In this document: piece by piece, positions 25,050 to 33,744 of the stretch
How the letters are laid out: each line of letters begins with the position of its first letter
Numbering within the stretch: the stretch's first letter is position 1
DNA from: Candidatus Saccharimonadota bacterium
GTDB lineage: Bacteria; Patescibacteriota; Saccharimonadia; Saccharimonadales; Saccharimonadaceae
Length of the DNA: 64,000 nt
Direction: 5' to 3'
NCBI GenBank assembly: GCA_017511925.1
Contig: JAFWHS010000014.1
Span: 124,001-188,000, forward strand
Notes under the pieces: generated by a model
Seen by the model: the letters and a program-made list of their open reading frames with translations, nothing else
What the model was told of the DNA's origin: nothing
Databases searched by the model: none
Translations under genes and position numbers: made by a program

Positions 25050-26015
25050 GTGAGTAAATTCGACGATCAATATATCGACCTATGCCGTCGCATCCTTGAT
25101 CACGGTGAGAAGATCACCAATTACAAAAAGTCCGACAATAGAAGCAGCACCGTAGCCTCGGCCATTCCAGACCACGCCGCCCAAGGTGCTTCCAGTGCTA
25201 GCACCATTCGTTTACCTCATCAAGTTTTGCAATTTGATTTATCCGAAGAATTCCCAATCTTAGTATCAAAAAAAGTTGGCTTCAAAACCGCCGTCCTCGA
25301 AATGCTTTGGATCTACCAAGTCGCCTCAAACGATGTAAAGTGGCTCAAAGAACGCAACGTTAAAATTTGGGATGAATGGGAAATTTCCGAAACCGGCGAA
25401 TATCAGGGTCGCAATATCAACCAAATTTTTGCCGACAAACATCCTAGCGAACCAGCTCAAAACTTTGCTCACACCATTGGCACCGCCTACGGCTGGATTG
25501 TCAATCGCTACCACCTCATTGAAAACCTCATCGAAACTTTAAAAGCTAATCCTGGCAACCGTCGCATGATTCTTTCTCTCTGGCAAAACGAATGGCTTGA
25601 AACCGCCGCTCTTCCAAGCTGTGTCTGGAATTCGCAATGGAATCTTATCGATGGCCGACTTAATGTTTTGGTCACTTCTCGCTCTTCCGACGTCCCACTA
25701 GGCTTACCTTTTAATGTCGTCCAATATGCCGTACTTTGTCACCTCATAGCGCAATCTGTCGGCGTCCGCCCCGGGCAACTCACTTTCATCACCAACGATG
25801 CCCATATTTACGAAAATCAAATCGACGGCATTCGCGAACAAATCAGCCGCTACGACGCAGCAAAAAAATCCGGTACCTTACCACCAACACCCAAACTATG
25901 GATCAATCCAGAAATTACCGATTTTTATAAATTTGACAACTCTCGCGAATTAAAAGATATCAAACTAGAAAACTACGAGCACCTCGGCGTCATCAAAATG
26001 CCAGTTACGGAGTAA
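25050..26015 (+). CDS. thyA: Thymidylate synthase
   Basis: The 321-residue enzyme methylates dUMP to dTMP using methylene-tetrahydrofolate. The catalytic cysteine is in LPSCVWNSQW, and SDVPLGLPFNVVQYA forms the dUMP-binding region. The usual LPPCH and QRSxD boxes are varied (SCV, SRSSD), a form also seen in some Firmicutes. GTG start with GGAGG 4 nt upstream. First gene of a tight operon: folA starts 2 nt after its stop. Confidence 0.95.
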   Translation: MSKFDDQYIDLCRRILDHGEKITNYKKSDNRSSTVASAIPDHAAQGASSASTIRLPHQVLQFDLSEEFPILVSKKVGFKTAVLEMLWIYQVASNDVKWLKERNVKIWDEWEISETGEYQGRNINQIFADKHPSEPAQNFAHTIGTAYGWIVNRYHLIENLIETLKANPGNRRMILSLWQNEWLETAALPSCVWNSQWNLIDGRLNVLVTSRSSDVPLGLPFNVVQYAVLCHLIAQSVGVRPGQLTFITNDAHIYENQIDGIREQISRYDAAKKSGTLPPTPKLWINPEITDFYKFDNSRELKDIKLENYEHLGVIKMPVTE

Positions 26016-26017
26016 AT

Positions 26018-26491
26018 ATGTTTAGCATAATAGCAGCAATCGGCAAAAACAACGAACTCGGAAAAAACAATCAGCTCGTTTTTCATATCAAAGAAGATAT
26101 GAAATTTTTCCGCGAAACCACCACTGGCCATCCAGTTATCATGGGGCGCAAAACTTGGGAATCTTTACCTGGCAAACTCAAAGATCGCGAAAACATCGTA
26201 GTCTCTCGACATAAAATCACGGGGGCCGACTACGTCATCTCTGATCTTCCAGCCTACATTTCAAAGTACAAAGATTCCGATACAGAAATTTTCATCATCG
26301 GTGGTGCCACTATTTACAAAGAATTTTTACCTTACGCCAAATATCTCTACCTTACCGAGGTTGACGCCTCCGCAAAAGATGCCGATGCTTTCTTCCCTCA
26401 ATTCAACAAAACTGAATATCCAACAGAAATTCTAAAGAAAGGTTCCGAAAATGGTCTAGATTTTTCCATTGTAAAATACATTAAACATTAA
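26018..26491 (+). CDS. folA: Dihydrofolate reductase
   Basis: The 157 residues include the classic N-terminus SIIAAIGKNNELGKNNQL, GRKTWESLP and IIGGATIY near the end. It regenerates tetrahydrofolate from the dihydrofolate made by ThyA. It sits directly between thyA and glyA, so the operon holds the full thymidylate cycle. Confidence 0.96.
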   Translation: MFSIIAAIGKNNELGKNNQLVFHIKEDMKFFRETTTGHPVIMGRKTWESLPGKLKDRENIVVSRHKITGADYVISDLPAYISKYKDSDTEIFIIGGATIYKEFLPYAKYLYLTEVDASAKDADAFFPQFNKTEYPTEILKKGSENGLDFSIVKYIKH

Positions 26492-26501
26492 GGAGAAATT
26501 C

Positions 26502-27869
26502 ATGAAAGATTTAGTATTTGATTTAATCGACAGCGAAAAAAAGCGCCAAAGCGAAGGCCTAGAACTCATTCCAAGCGAAAACTATGTTTCCCCTGCAGTC
26601 TTAGAAGCTATGGGCTCAATTTTAACTAACAAATATTCCGAAGGTTATCCCCATTTTGATGGTATAGGAGACATCGAAGGCGAATGGAGCGAAGCCGAAA
26701 TTGCTAAACAAATTTTACCAAACTACCGCTATTATGGCGGCCAAGAAAACATCGACCGCATCGAACGCCTCTGCATAGATCGCGCTTGTCGACTTTTCCA
26801 TGCCGACCACGCCAATGTACAGCCTCACTCTGGCGCCAATGCCAACGAAGCTGTTTATTTCGCCTGGTGCAACCCTGGCGACAAAATTCTCGCTATGAGC
26901 CTACCGGCCGGTGGGCATCTCACCCATGGCTCGCCAGTCACTCGCTCCGCCAAAATTTACAACTTCATTTCTTACGGTGTCACCAAAAATGGCGATATTG
27001 ATTACGAAGAGCTTGAGGCTAAAGCCATAGCCGAACAGCCCAAGATCATCCTCGTAGGCTACTCCGCCTTTATGAAAATCCCTAATTTTAAACGAATCGC
27101 CAAAATCGCCAAAAATATCCCAAATTGTCTCTTGATGGCAGACATGGCCCACGTAGCTGGTCTCATCGCCGGCGGAGTTCACCCAAATCCTCTTGATTTC
27201 GGTTTTAACGTCATGACCACCACTACCCACAAAACTCTCCGCGGCCCACGTGGTGGCTTGATCCTATCTAAAGGCAATGTCGCTTCACCTCTGAAAAAAC
27301 CCGAAAAAACTATCGAGAATATTCCTATTCTAATTGATCGCGCCGTATTCCCCGGCACCCAAGGTGGCCCGCTCGAACATGTAATTGCGGCCAAAGCCGT
27401 CGCTTTTGGCGAAGATTTGAAGCCAGAATTTAAAGATTACGCCGCCAGAATCGTTGAAAATGCCAAAACTTTAGCCGAAGAACTCAAAAAATACGACTTT
27501 GTTTTACAAGGTAATGGTACCGAAAACCACTTGATCCTCGTCAACGTTAAAGAAAGCTTCGGATTCGACGGCAAAATCTACGAAAAAGCCCTCGATAAAG
27601 TTGGGCTCACCCTAAACGCCAACTCTCTCCCCACCGATAAAGGCGGTGCTTTCCGTCCTTCCGGCGTACGTCTTGGTACTCCAGCCATCACTACACGCGG
27701 TCTCGGCGTAGAGGAAATGAAAACCCTCGCCAAATGGATGAAAAAAGTCGCTGATATTTGTAAAGAAGCCAGCTCCGAAGATAATCTTTCTAAATATTCC
27801 GCTGAACTCGAAACCATCAAAAAAGAAGTTCGCAATCTCGCCCTCAAATTCCCTGTCCCAGGAATCTAA
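26502..27869 (+). CDS. glyA: Serine hydroxymethyltransferase
   Basis: The 455-residue PLP enzyme moves the hydroxymethyl carbon of serine to tetrahydrofolate, feeding ThyA. The lysine that binds PLP is in TTTTHKTLRGPRGG (about residue 245). The N-terminus has ELIPSENYVSPAVLEAMGS and GYP, as is typical. AAGGAGA precedes the ATG. It is slightly longer than the usual 415-430, with an insertion around residue 265-285. Confidence 0.96.
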   Translation: MKDLVFDLIDSEKKRQSEGLELIPSENYVSPAVLEAMGSILTNKYSEGYPHFDGIGDIEGEWSEAEIAKQILPNYRYYGGQENIDRIERLCIDRACRLFHADHANVQPHSGANANEAVYFAWCNPGDKILAMSLPAGGHLTHGSPVTRSAKIYNFISYGVTKNGDIDYEELEAKAIAEQPKIILVGYSAFMKIPNFKRIAKIAKNIPNCLLMADMAHVAGLIAGGVHPNPLDFGFNVMTTTTHKTLRGPRGGLILSKGNVASPLKKPEKTIENIPILIDRAVFPGTQGGPLEHVIAAKAVAFGEDLKPEFKDYAARIVENAKTLAEELKKYDFVLQGNGTENHLILVNVKESFGFDGKIYEKALDKVGLTLNANSLPTDKGGAFRPSGVRLGTPAITTRGLGVEEMKTLAKWMKKVADICKEASSEDNLSKYSAELETIKKEVRNLALKFPVPGI

Positions 27870-27892
27870 AATATGATATAATATACAGTGTT

Positions 27893-27968
27893 GGGGTATT
27901 AGCTCAGCTGATAGAGCGCCGCATTCGCATTGCGGAGGTCGCGGGTTTAAGTCCCGCATACTCCACCA
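27893..27968 (+). tRNA. tRNA-Ala (CGC)
   Basis: A 76-nt cloverleaf with acceptor GGGGTAT/ATACTCC (one G-U) and encoded CCA. The anticodon loop TTCGCAT in a CCGCA/TGCGG stem gives anticodon CGC. Confidence 0.92.
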
Positions 27969-27975
27969 CTGTTTT

Positions 27976-28000
27976 ATGCCTCTTTTATAGAGGTATTTTT
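27976..28000 (+). terminator. Terminator after tRNA-Ala
   Basis: A 7-bp stem ATGCCTC/GAGGTAT (one G-U) with a 7-nt loop, then TTTT. Confidence 0.6.
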
Positions 28001-28021
28001 GTTTGCAAACCACCCTCGGCA

Positions 28022-28050
28022 TTGACTTTTTTAGCATTTTGTGATATAAT
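28022..28050 (+). promoter_or_regulatory. Promoter of the cell wall hydrolase gene
   Basis: TTGACT (28022-28027), 17-bp spacer TTTTTAGCATTTTGTGA, TATAAT (28045-28050). The spacer resembles those of minus-strand promoters elsewhere in the window. Confidence 0.8.
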
Positions 28051-28091
28051 AGAGTTAAGTGATCGTTCTTTACTAAAGAGGAGGTGTAGCG

Positions 28092-28757
28092 ATGAATTCG
28101 CTAGAAAGAAGAATAGCAAGAAGGAAGGCAAAAAGAAGAGCAAAAAGAAGAATAGCCTTCATCACTACCGTAATTATATGTGCGACAATAATGACGATTA
28201 TATCATCAAAATCGTCTTCGCCATCCGTTGCAACAGCAAGCAATTCTGTGGAGATCCCCAAAATCGCCATAGAAATCGCTGAAGAAACGGCTACAGAAAC
28301 TGCACAAGAAACTCCTGTTCTCACTCAAAGAGAACGCGAGGTTCTAGCCAAGCTTCTCTACGGAGAAGCAAACAACGGCGTAGTACCAGAAGCCGAAAGA
28401 TCCATGGTGATCTGGTGTGTACTAAATCGTTTAGATAGTGCTCAATCGCAATGGTTTGGTGGTACCATAGAAGGTATTACTACAAATCAAAAACAATTCA
28501 ATGGATACAGAGAAAATAATCCAGCAACAGAAGCTAATCTAAACTTAGTCGACGACGTCGCTAAACGCTGGCAACGTGAAAAATGCGGCGAGCAAAATGT
28601 CGGCCGTACTCTGCCAAAAGATTACTTATTCTTTGTAGCAGACGGAACCGGACGACACAACCGATTCTACAAATGGTCATCCAGCGGTTTAGGGAACGCT
28701 GGGGACTACAAAATCTGGTACGACCACCAGAATATAGCAGAAAATCCCTACAAATAA
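28092..28757 (+). CDS. SleB-like cell wall hydrolase, membrane-anchored
   Basis: The 221 residues start with a very basic N-terminus (RRIARRKAKRRAKRR) and a membrane segment (about residues 20-38). The Hydrolase_2 (SleB/CwlJ) domain begins TQREREVLAKLLYGEAN, with the catalytic Glu in YGEA, and includes VIWCVLNRLDS. It likely cleaves peptidoglycan at the outer face of the membrane. GAGGAGG precedes the ATG; a strong promoter lies at 28022-28050. Confidence 0.87.
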   Translation: MNSLERRIARRKAKRRAKRRIAFITTVIICATIMTIISSKSSSPSVATASNSVEIPKIAIEIAEETATETAQETPVLTQREREVLAKLLYGEANNGVVPEAERSMVIWCVLNRLDSAQSQWFGGTIEGITTNQKQFNGYRENNPATEANLNLVDDVAKRWQREKCGEQNVGRTLPKDYLFFVADGTGRHNRFYKWSSSGLGNAGDYKIWYDHQNIAENPYK

Positions 28758-28762
28758 CACTC

Positions 28763-28789
28763 AGCCCGGCTTACAGTTGGGCTTTTTCT
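28763..28789 (+). terminator. Terminator of the wall hydrolase gene
   Basis: AGCCC/GGGCT stem followed by TTTTTCT on the plus strand. Confidence 0.65.
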
Positions 28790-28795
28790 TACAAC

Positions 28796-28821
28796 AAAAA
28801 TAGCCCCTTTGGGCTATTTTT
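28796..28821. terminator. Bidirectional terminator, end of the ribosomal operon
   Basis: An 11-bp stem AAAAATAGCCC / GGGCTATTTTT with a 4-nt loop. It closes the minus-strand ribosomal operon. Confidence 0.85.
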
Positions 28822-28828
28822 GCTAGGC

Positions 28829-29230
28829 TTAACGCTTTGAGAACTGTTCGCGCTTACGAGCAGAACGAAGACCATATTTCTTGCGTTCTTTCTCACGTGG
28901 ATCACGCTTCATCATTCCAGCCTTCTTTAGTACTGGACGAAGATCTGGCGCCTCTAAAACGAGAGCTTTCGAAATAGCAAGCTTAATTGCGTCTACTTGA
29001 CCAGCTAGACCACCACCTTTTGCCAAAATAGTAATATCATACTCTTTTTGTTTCTCGGCGATAGCTAGCGGATCAGTAATCTCTGCAAGAAAAGTCTTGT
29101 TGTTTGAAAGATATTCTAAAGCTGGCTTACCATTGATGGTAATCTCACCTTTGCCCTTGTAGAGACGTGCTGTAGCCGTAGCAGCTTTACGACGCCCCAA
29201 ACCGTAGATATATTTTTTCGTAGCAACCAT
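28829..29230 (-). CDS. rpsI: 30S ribosomal protein S9
   Basis: The 133 residues have the S9 hallmarks YGLGRRKAATATARLYKGKGEITING, GGGLAGQVDAIKLAISKAL and the basic end KKYGLRSARKREQFSKR. The C-terminal arginine-rich tail reaches the P-site tRNA. Last gene of the rpoA-rpsI operon; its start overlaps the L13 stop by one base. Confidence 0.97.
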   Translation of the reverse strand: MVATKKYIYGLGRRKAATATARLYKGKGEITINGKPALEYLSNNKTFLAEITDPLAIAEKQKEYDITILAKGGGLAGQVDAIKLAISKALVLEAPDLRPVLKKAGMMKRDPREKERKKYGLRSARKREQFSKR

Positions 29231-29655
29231 TACTTAATCTCCTTTGGATTTTGTGCCGCATGAGCGTGTTCTGCTCCGTCAAATACACGAAGACGAGCTA
29301 ACCTGTCAGCTGCTAATTTATTCTTTGGAAGCATACCCTTAACCGCCTCGCGAATCACGATGCTAGGATTCTTCTCAATTACTTCCTCGAGCTTAAGCTC
29401 GGTCAAACCACCAGGAAATCCACTGTGACGGTAATACTTTTTCTGTACCATCTTGTCGCCAGTTACCTTAATATCCTTGGCGTTTACTACTACCACATAG
29501 TCGCCATTGTCGATATGTGGAGTGTAAGTTACTTTAGACTTGCCCATTAACTTGTCAGCAATCACTACTGCCAATTTACCAAGAGGCAAAGTCGATGCGT
29601 CAATTACCCACCATTCACGCTTAATTTCGCTAGATTTTTGAGAATAAGTTTTCAT
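29230..29655 (-). CDS. rplM: 50S ribosomal protein L13
   Basis: The 141-residue L13 includes WWVIDASTLPLGKLA, YRHSGFPGGLTE and AVKGMLPKNKL, and has family length. It pairs with S9 as in most bacteria, with one-base overlaps on both sides. Confidence 0.97.
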   Translation of the reverse strand: MKTYSQKSSEIKREWWVIDASTLPLGKLAVVIADKLMGKSKVTYTPHIDNGDYVVVVNAKDIKVTGDKMVQKKYYRHSGFPGGLTELKLEEVIEKNPSIVIREAVKGMLPKNKLAADRLARLRVFDGAEHAHAAQNPKEIK

Positions 29656-30122
29656 TATTTATCCTCCTTTTTCGCAGTTTTGGCGGCTTTGGCTGGTTTC
29701 TCAGCTTTTACCGTTTTCTCAGCCTTTTCTGCTTTTTCTTCCTTGATAGGAGCTTCGTCAAACGAAAGATCGTCTACAAAGCTAATTGTACCCATCTCGG
29801 AATTATCTCCGCGGCGATATCCGGCATGCTCAATCCTAAGATAACCAGAATCACGCTTAATCTGTGGCGCAATCATATCGATTAAGATAGTTGCAGCTTC
29901 AAGGTCATTGAGGCGAGCAATAATCAAACGACGGTTATGTAAACCACCTTTTTTAGCCATCGTGATCAGCTTCTCAGTGGAGCGACGAATTTCTTTCGCA
30001 CGCGCTAGAGTTGTAGTTATAGTTTGATATTTGATCAGAGAGCACATCAACCCACGTGTGAGTGCCAATCTCTGGTCGGTTTCACGGCCGAATTTGCGGC
30101 CTTTATATCCGTGGCGATGCAT
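29655..30122 (-). CDS. rplQ: 50S ribosomal protein L17 with basic/acidic tail
   Basis: L17 covers residues about 1-118 (RKFGRETDQRLALTRGLMCSLI...). A 35-residue Lys/Glu/Ala repeat tail (EEKAEKAEKTVKAEKPAKAAK) follows; standard L17 ends near residue 120. The tail may bind rRNA or be flexible. Confidence 0.95.
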   Translation of the reverse strand: MHRHGYKGRKFGRETDQRLALTRGLMCSLIKYQTITTTLARAKEIRRSTEKLITMAKKGGLHNRRLIIARLNDLEAATILIDMIAPQIKRDSGYLRIEHAGYRRGDNSEMGTISFVDDLSFDEAPIKEEKAEKAEKTVKAEKPAKAAKTAKKEDK

Positions 30123-30123
30123 A

Positions 30124-31074
30124 TTAAATATTTAACTCCGTTAACTTTTCTTTAACTTCGTCTAATGCCTTAGTGCCAAAACCTTTCAAATCTTTGAGAT
30201 CACTCTCGGAAAGAGTTACAAGATCACGCACAGTCTTAATATCATTATTAAGAAGAGCATTAGCCGTACGAGCAGACAAATCCAACTCTTCAATAGGAAG
30301 TAAGAGTCCAGAATCATCTTCCTCAGTATTTACACCTGGTGCTGGTACAGATTCCACCTTTGTGCTACCAGCTAGTGCAGTGTATTGATTTACGAGAATA
30401 GCAGCTGCTTCTTCAAAAGCTTCTTTTGGCGTAATAGTGCCATCAGTATCTATTGTAAGAGTTAGCTGTTGCAAGTTTGTATCCTGACCAACGCGAGTAT
30501 TCTCTACTTTGTAGCGAACACGAAGTACAGGAGTAAACACAGCGTCAATTGCAATCATATCCGAATGCAAACGCTCTTCGCTGGCATGCTCAATCGTAAG
30601 ATATCCTCTACCAGTCTCAACTACAAATTGCATTTTGAGCGTATACTTTGGATCATCAATGTGGCAAATCACCTGATTTGGGTTGGCAATTTCAACTTCT
30701 GCCGGTAATTTAATGTCACCAGCAATAACTCTCTTATCACCATCCTTCTCAGACTGCTTGTCACCCTTAATCTCTAATGAAAGTTCTACAGGAGCATCAG
30801 TATGCATCTTAAAACGAATGTTTTTAAGATTTAGCATTATGTCAACTACATCTTCGCGAATCCCAGGGATCGATGTGAACTCGTGACTTGTCCCCTCAAT
30901 GGAAAAGGCTGTAATTGCTGCACCTTTCACGCTAGAGAGAAGTACGCGACGAAGTGAATTACCAAGTGTATTGCCATAGCCATAATAAAGTGGCTTAATC
31001 ACAAACTCGGCTTGCGTTTCGCTAAGTTCTTTTACTTCAGCAAGATTTGCTTCGTGAATATTTTTTGTAGTCAT
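30124..31074 (-). CDS. rpoA: RNA polymerase alpha subunit
   Basis: The 316 residues contain the assembly domain (residues about 1-230, with LGNSLRRVLLSS) and, after a linker, the C-terminal domain that binds DNA and regulators (ARTANALLNNDIKTVRDLVTLSESDL). Both domains are intact. It lies in the usual alpha operon order S13-S11-S4-alpha-L17. Confidence 0.97.
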   Translation of the reverse strand: MTTKNIHEANLAEVKELSETQAEFVIKPLYYGYGNTLGNSLRRVLLSSVKGAAITAFSIEGTSHEFTSIPGIREDVVDIMLNLKNIRFKMHTDAPVELSLEIKGDKQSEKDGDKRVIAGDIKLPAEVEIANPNQVICHIDDPKYTLKMQFVVETGRGYLTIEHASEERLHSDMIAIDAVFTPVLRVRYKVENTRVGQDTNLQQLTLTIDTDGTITPKEAFEEAAAILVNQYTALAGSTKVESVPAPGVNTEEDDSGLLLPIEELDLSARTANALLNNDIKTVRDLVTLSESDLKDLKGFGTKALDEVKEKLTELNI

Positions 31075-31084
31075 TTAAGTCTCC

Positions 31085-31702
31085 TTAACGTGAGTAGTAC
31101 TCAACGATTAGTTGTTCATTAATGCCAGCTTCCGCTTCTTCACGCTTTGGAAGCCCTGCAACTTCAATTTTCATCTTCTTTCCGTCGACCTTGAGCCATG
31201 AAAGAGGCACTGCGTTTGCTGCCCCCATCACATTCGGGAGATTCTTGAAATATTCTGTCTTTCCTGATTTTGGACGAACTTCTAGAACATCACCCGGGTT
31301 CAAACGAATCGATGGAATATCAATCCTTCTACCATTCAATAGAAAATGTCCATGCGATACTAATTGTCTTGCCTGACGACGAGTCGTAGCAAAACCAGCG
31401 CGGAATACCACGTTGTCTGCCCTTCTCTCAAGAAACTCTAGGAGCTTCTCACCAGTTAGACCATCAGCTTTCTGCGCTTCTTTCATCAATTTAGCAAATT
31501 GCTTCTCAAGAAGCCCATACATACGACGCACTTTTTGCTTTTCGCGAAGCTGTGTAAGATACAAGCTTCCGCCTCTCACACGCATATCACCATGCTCGCC
31601 TGGAATTCCAGACTTTTTGGCCATAACTTTGTGAGCTTTTGGCGCTAAAGCATAACCCTCACGTCGACTTTGTTTTACAATTGGAGAATTATCACGTGCC
31701 AT
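31085..31702 (-). CDS. rpsD: 30S ribosomal protein S4 (zinc-free type)
   Basis: The 205 residues include the S4 RNA-binding domain (VFRAGFATTRRQARQLVSHGHFLLNG). The N-terminal cysteines of the zinc form are absent (VKQSRREGYALAP). S4 starts small-subunit assembly. The start overlaps the S11 stop by one base. Confidence 0.97.
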   Translation of the reverse strand: MARDNSPIVKQSRREGYALAPKAHKVMAKKSGIPGEHGDMRVRGGSLYLTQLREKQKVRRMYGLLEKQFAKLMKEAQKADGLTGEKLLEFLERRADNVVFRAGFATTRRQARQLVSHGHFLLNGRRIDIPSIRLNPGDVLEVRPKSGKTEYFKNLPNVMGAANAVPLSWLKVDGKKMKIEVAGLPKREEAEAGINEQLIVEYYSR

Positions 31703-32142
31703 TACGGTTTCCTTTCTCCCTTAGGACGCACACCACCGTGTGCAATCGGGGTTACATCAGTAATACTATCAATCTTGATACCTACGGTCGAAATCGCACG
31801 TACTGCTGCATCACGCCCCAAACCAATTCCGGAAACATAAACATCCACAGAATTTAGAGCATGATTTTTCTTTGCAATCTCGAGAGCTTTTTCAGCCGCT
31901 ACACCAGCAGCAAATGCCGTACCCTTCTTCGATCCGCGGAAGCCATTAGCTCCAGCCGAAGACGCAGAAAGCACGCCACCGGTTTTGTCGGTAACGCTGA
32001 TAATAGTATTATTAAAGGTAGCTTGAATATGTACAGCACCGCTGTTTACAATTCTTTTACCTTTTTTAGCCGCTTTCGTCTTTGGAGCCTGAGCTTCCAC
32101 AGCCTCAGCGACAGTCGTGTTTTTTACTTCTTCTTCTGCCAT
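31702..32142 (-). CDS. rpsK: 30S ribosomal protein S11
   Basis: The 146 residues include VHIQATFNNTIISVTD, SSAGANGFRGSKKGTAFAA and the end GIKIDSITDVTPIAHGGVRPKGERKP. An acidic/basic N-terminal extension of about 30 residues precedes the conserved part. Confidence 0.97.
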   Translation of the reverse strand: MAEEEVKNTTVAEAVEAQAPKTKAAKKGKRIVNSGAVHIQATFNNTIISVTDKTGGVLSASSAGANGFRGSKKGTAFAAGVAAEKALEIAKKNHALNSVDVYVSGIGLGRDAAVRAISTVGIKIDSITDVTPIAHGGVRPKGERKP

Positions 32143-32151
32143 TTTTACTCC

Positions 32152-32538
32152 TTAAGTCTTACTTGCTGCTTTAGGTTGTGCACCACCGACCGCGATCGCC
32201 TTACCCTTACGAGTACGTGCATTCGTACGAGTACGTTGGCCGTTGACTGGTAATTTAGCCTTGTGGCGGATACCCTTGTAGGAATTAATATCCTTTAAGC
32301 GTTTGATATTATTGCTCACGAGGCGCTTCAAATCACCCTCAACATGATATTTCGCAGAAATAATGTCGTTGATTTTTTGTTCGTCAGCCCCGGTGAGATC
32401 TTTCACCCGAGTGGTAGGCTCGATTTTAGCCTCCGCAAGGATGGCTTTAGAAGTTGTTCGTCCAATTCCGTAAACATAAGTGAGAGCAATCCACACTTGC
32501 TTATCGGAAGGGATCACAACACTAGCTATTCTAGCCAT
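32152..32538 (-). CDS. rpsM: 30S ribosomal protein S13
   Basis: The 128-residue S13 has the standard N-terminus [26 protein letters not shown], the block [33 protein letters not shown], and a basic tail that contacts tRNA. Normal length. Confidence 0.97.
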   Translation of the reverse strand: MARIASVVIPSDKQVWIALTYVYGIGRTTSKAILAEAKIEPTTRVKDLTGADEQKINDIISAKYHVEGDLKRLVSNNIKRLKDINSYKGIRHKAKLPVNGQRTRTNARTRKGKAIAVGGAQPKAASKT

Positions 32539-32543
32539 ATATT

Positions 32544-32660
32544 TTAACCCTGCCTTTGCTTATTCTTAGGTTTTTTCTTGTTGATAACACGAAGTACACC
32601 TTTGCGGCGCACGATGATGTCATCAGGTGAGATTTTTTTAACACTTGCACGTACTTTCAT
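32544..32660 (-). CDS. rpmJ: 50S ribosomal protein L36 (zinc-free type)
   Basis: The 38 residues begin [21 protein letters not shown] and end KNKQRQG. The four zinc ligands of standard L36 (CxxC...C...H) are replaced (SPDD, INKKK). It sits between infA and S13 as in the usual spc/alpha cluster. Too short for most gene finders but the order and sequence leave little doubt. Confidence 0.95.
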   Translation of the reverse strand: MKVRASVKKISPDDIIVRRKGVLRVINKKKPKNKQRQG

Positions 32661-32715
32661 AGTGTCAAAATTATCCTTTCCTCTTTTATTGTTGTAAAAA
32701 TTACAACAGTTAATA

Positions 32716-32940
32716 TTAATCTTTGAGTCTAAAGCTGATTCTGCCCTTTGTAAGATCGTAAGGGGTTAACTCAACCTCAACTCTGTCACCCGGGACCAAA
32801 CGAATATAGTTCTTTCGCATGCGTCCACTCATATGGGCAACAATAACATGACCATTCTCGAGTTCAACCCGAAATTGGGTATTAGGCAACGCCTCAACAA
32901 CGGTGCCTGTGAGTTTAATCACTTCCTTTTGACTAGCCAT
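32716..32940 (-). CDS. infA: Translation initiation factor IF-1
   Basis: The 74-residue OB-fold protein includes [57 protein letters not shown]. It blocks the A site during initiation. AAAGG lies before the ATG. A small hairpin (GTTGTAA/TTACAAC, 32691-32707) separates it from rpmJ. Confidence 0.97.
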   Translation of the reverse strand: MASQKEVIKLTGTVVEALPNTQFRVELENGHVIVAHMSGRMRKNYIRLVPGDRVEVELTPYDLTKGRISFRLKD

Positions 32941-32975
32941 AAATTACCTTTTTAGTTTAGCACAAAAAATATGTT

Positions 32976-33068
32976 TTGTAAAGACTAAAATAGCTTATTT
33001 GAAGGAGTGAAGCTTGGCCTAGCGGCCTGGAGCGCTCCCAAAAAATAAGCTATTTTAGTCTTTTACAA
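32976..33068. repeat. Long hairpin with conserved core, copy 2
   Basis: Arms at 32976-33000 and 33040-33068 are inverted copies of each other (TTGTAAAGACTAAAATAGCT..., one inserted base). They enclose a core from GGAG (33004) to CTCC with an inner GGCC/GGCC stem. The right arm holds the last codons and stop of the sortase gene. The core aligns with copy 1 at 8816-8895 (GGA...AAGCTyGG...CCTsGAGyG...CC), but the arms differ in sequence. Confidence 0.7.
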
Positions 33069-33744
33069 TTATAGCTCTTGTAAATTGCCTAGAGAGATAC
33101 GTCTTTTGCGTCTGTGACCACTCCCCTGTGCAAGTAATCAATGTTAGTGATTCTTTTCCTACTTCTGGTGATTTCAAAGCGGTCGCCATATAATTATCAG
33201 ACTCATCTAGTGATACTGCTATATTTTCCACCACGGAATACTTAAATATTTCTCCGTCACCCCTCTCCACCACAATAATATCTCCATCTACCAAATCGGG
33301 CGTCTTCTTAAAAACACCATAGACATTTGGCCCACCGTTGTGACCATCAATCAACATAGTCTTTCCTTCTCCAGGTTTGCCAGACGCATCGTACCAACCC
33401 ACATCAAAAATATTATTTGGCGTCCCCAGCTCTCCACTCGCATTTACCCCCACAGGTAATACTCTGGCCTTGTTTATGCCTAATTTTTCAATAGAAAGAT
33501 ATCTCGGACGATCCGCTGCAACTTTATACTCCTTTACCTCCTGCTCCGTAGGCTCTACTTCTTCTAGCTCCACTTCTTCCAAAACATCCTCCGTAATCGC
33601 CCTTTCACTGCCTTCTTTTTCACGATAGTAATAATCTTCCCACGTAGCAACTCTTACGAAGAATATTGCTATCACCAAGAACAATAGGGACCAAGCCACC
33701 CATTTTACAGTTTCTTTCCAACCAAGCTTAATCTTCAGACTCAT
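33055..33744 (-). CDS. Sortase, membrane-anchored
   Basis: A membrane segment (residues about 15-33) and an acidic linker rich in Glu/Val precede the sortase domain. His is in IDGHNGG, Cys in LITCTGEW and Arg in LSRQFTRAI. The ATG at 33744 is favoured over one at 33759 since both overlap the secY 3' end. It sits between secY and infA, where adk and map usually lie. The class is uncertain (E/F-like catalytic motifs). Confidence 0.88.
   Translation of the reverse strand: MSLKIKLGWKETVKWVAWSLLFLVIAIFFVRVATWEDYYYREKEGSERAITEDVLEEVELEEVEPTEQEVKEYKVAADRPRYLSIEKLGINKARVLPVGVNASGELGTPNNIFDVGWYDASGKPGEGKTMLIDGHNGGPNVYGVFKKTPDLVDGDIIVVERGDGEIFKYSVVENIAVSLDESDNYMATALKSPEVGKESLTLITCTGEWSQTQKTYLSRQFTRAIIVKD

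Noticed and set aside
32691-32707. Hairpin between infA and rpmJ as a terminator
   Set aside because: The stem is AT-rich and short and the operon continues; at most it is a weak attenuator.
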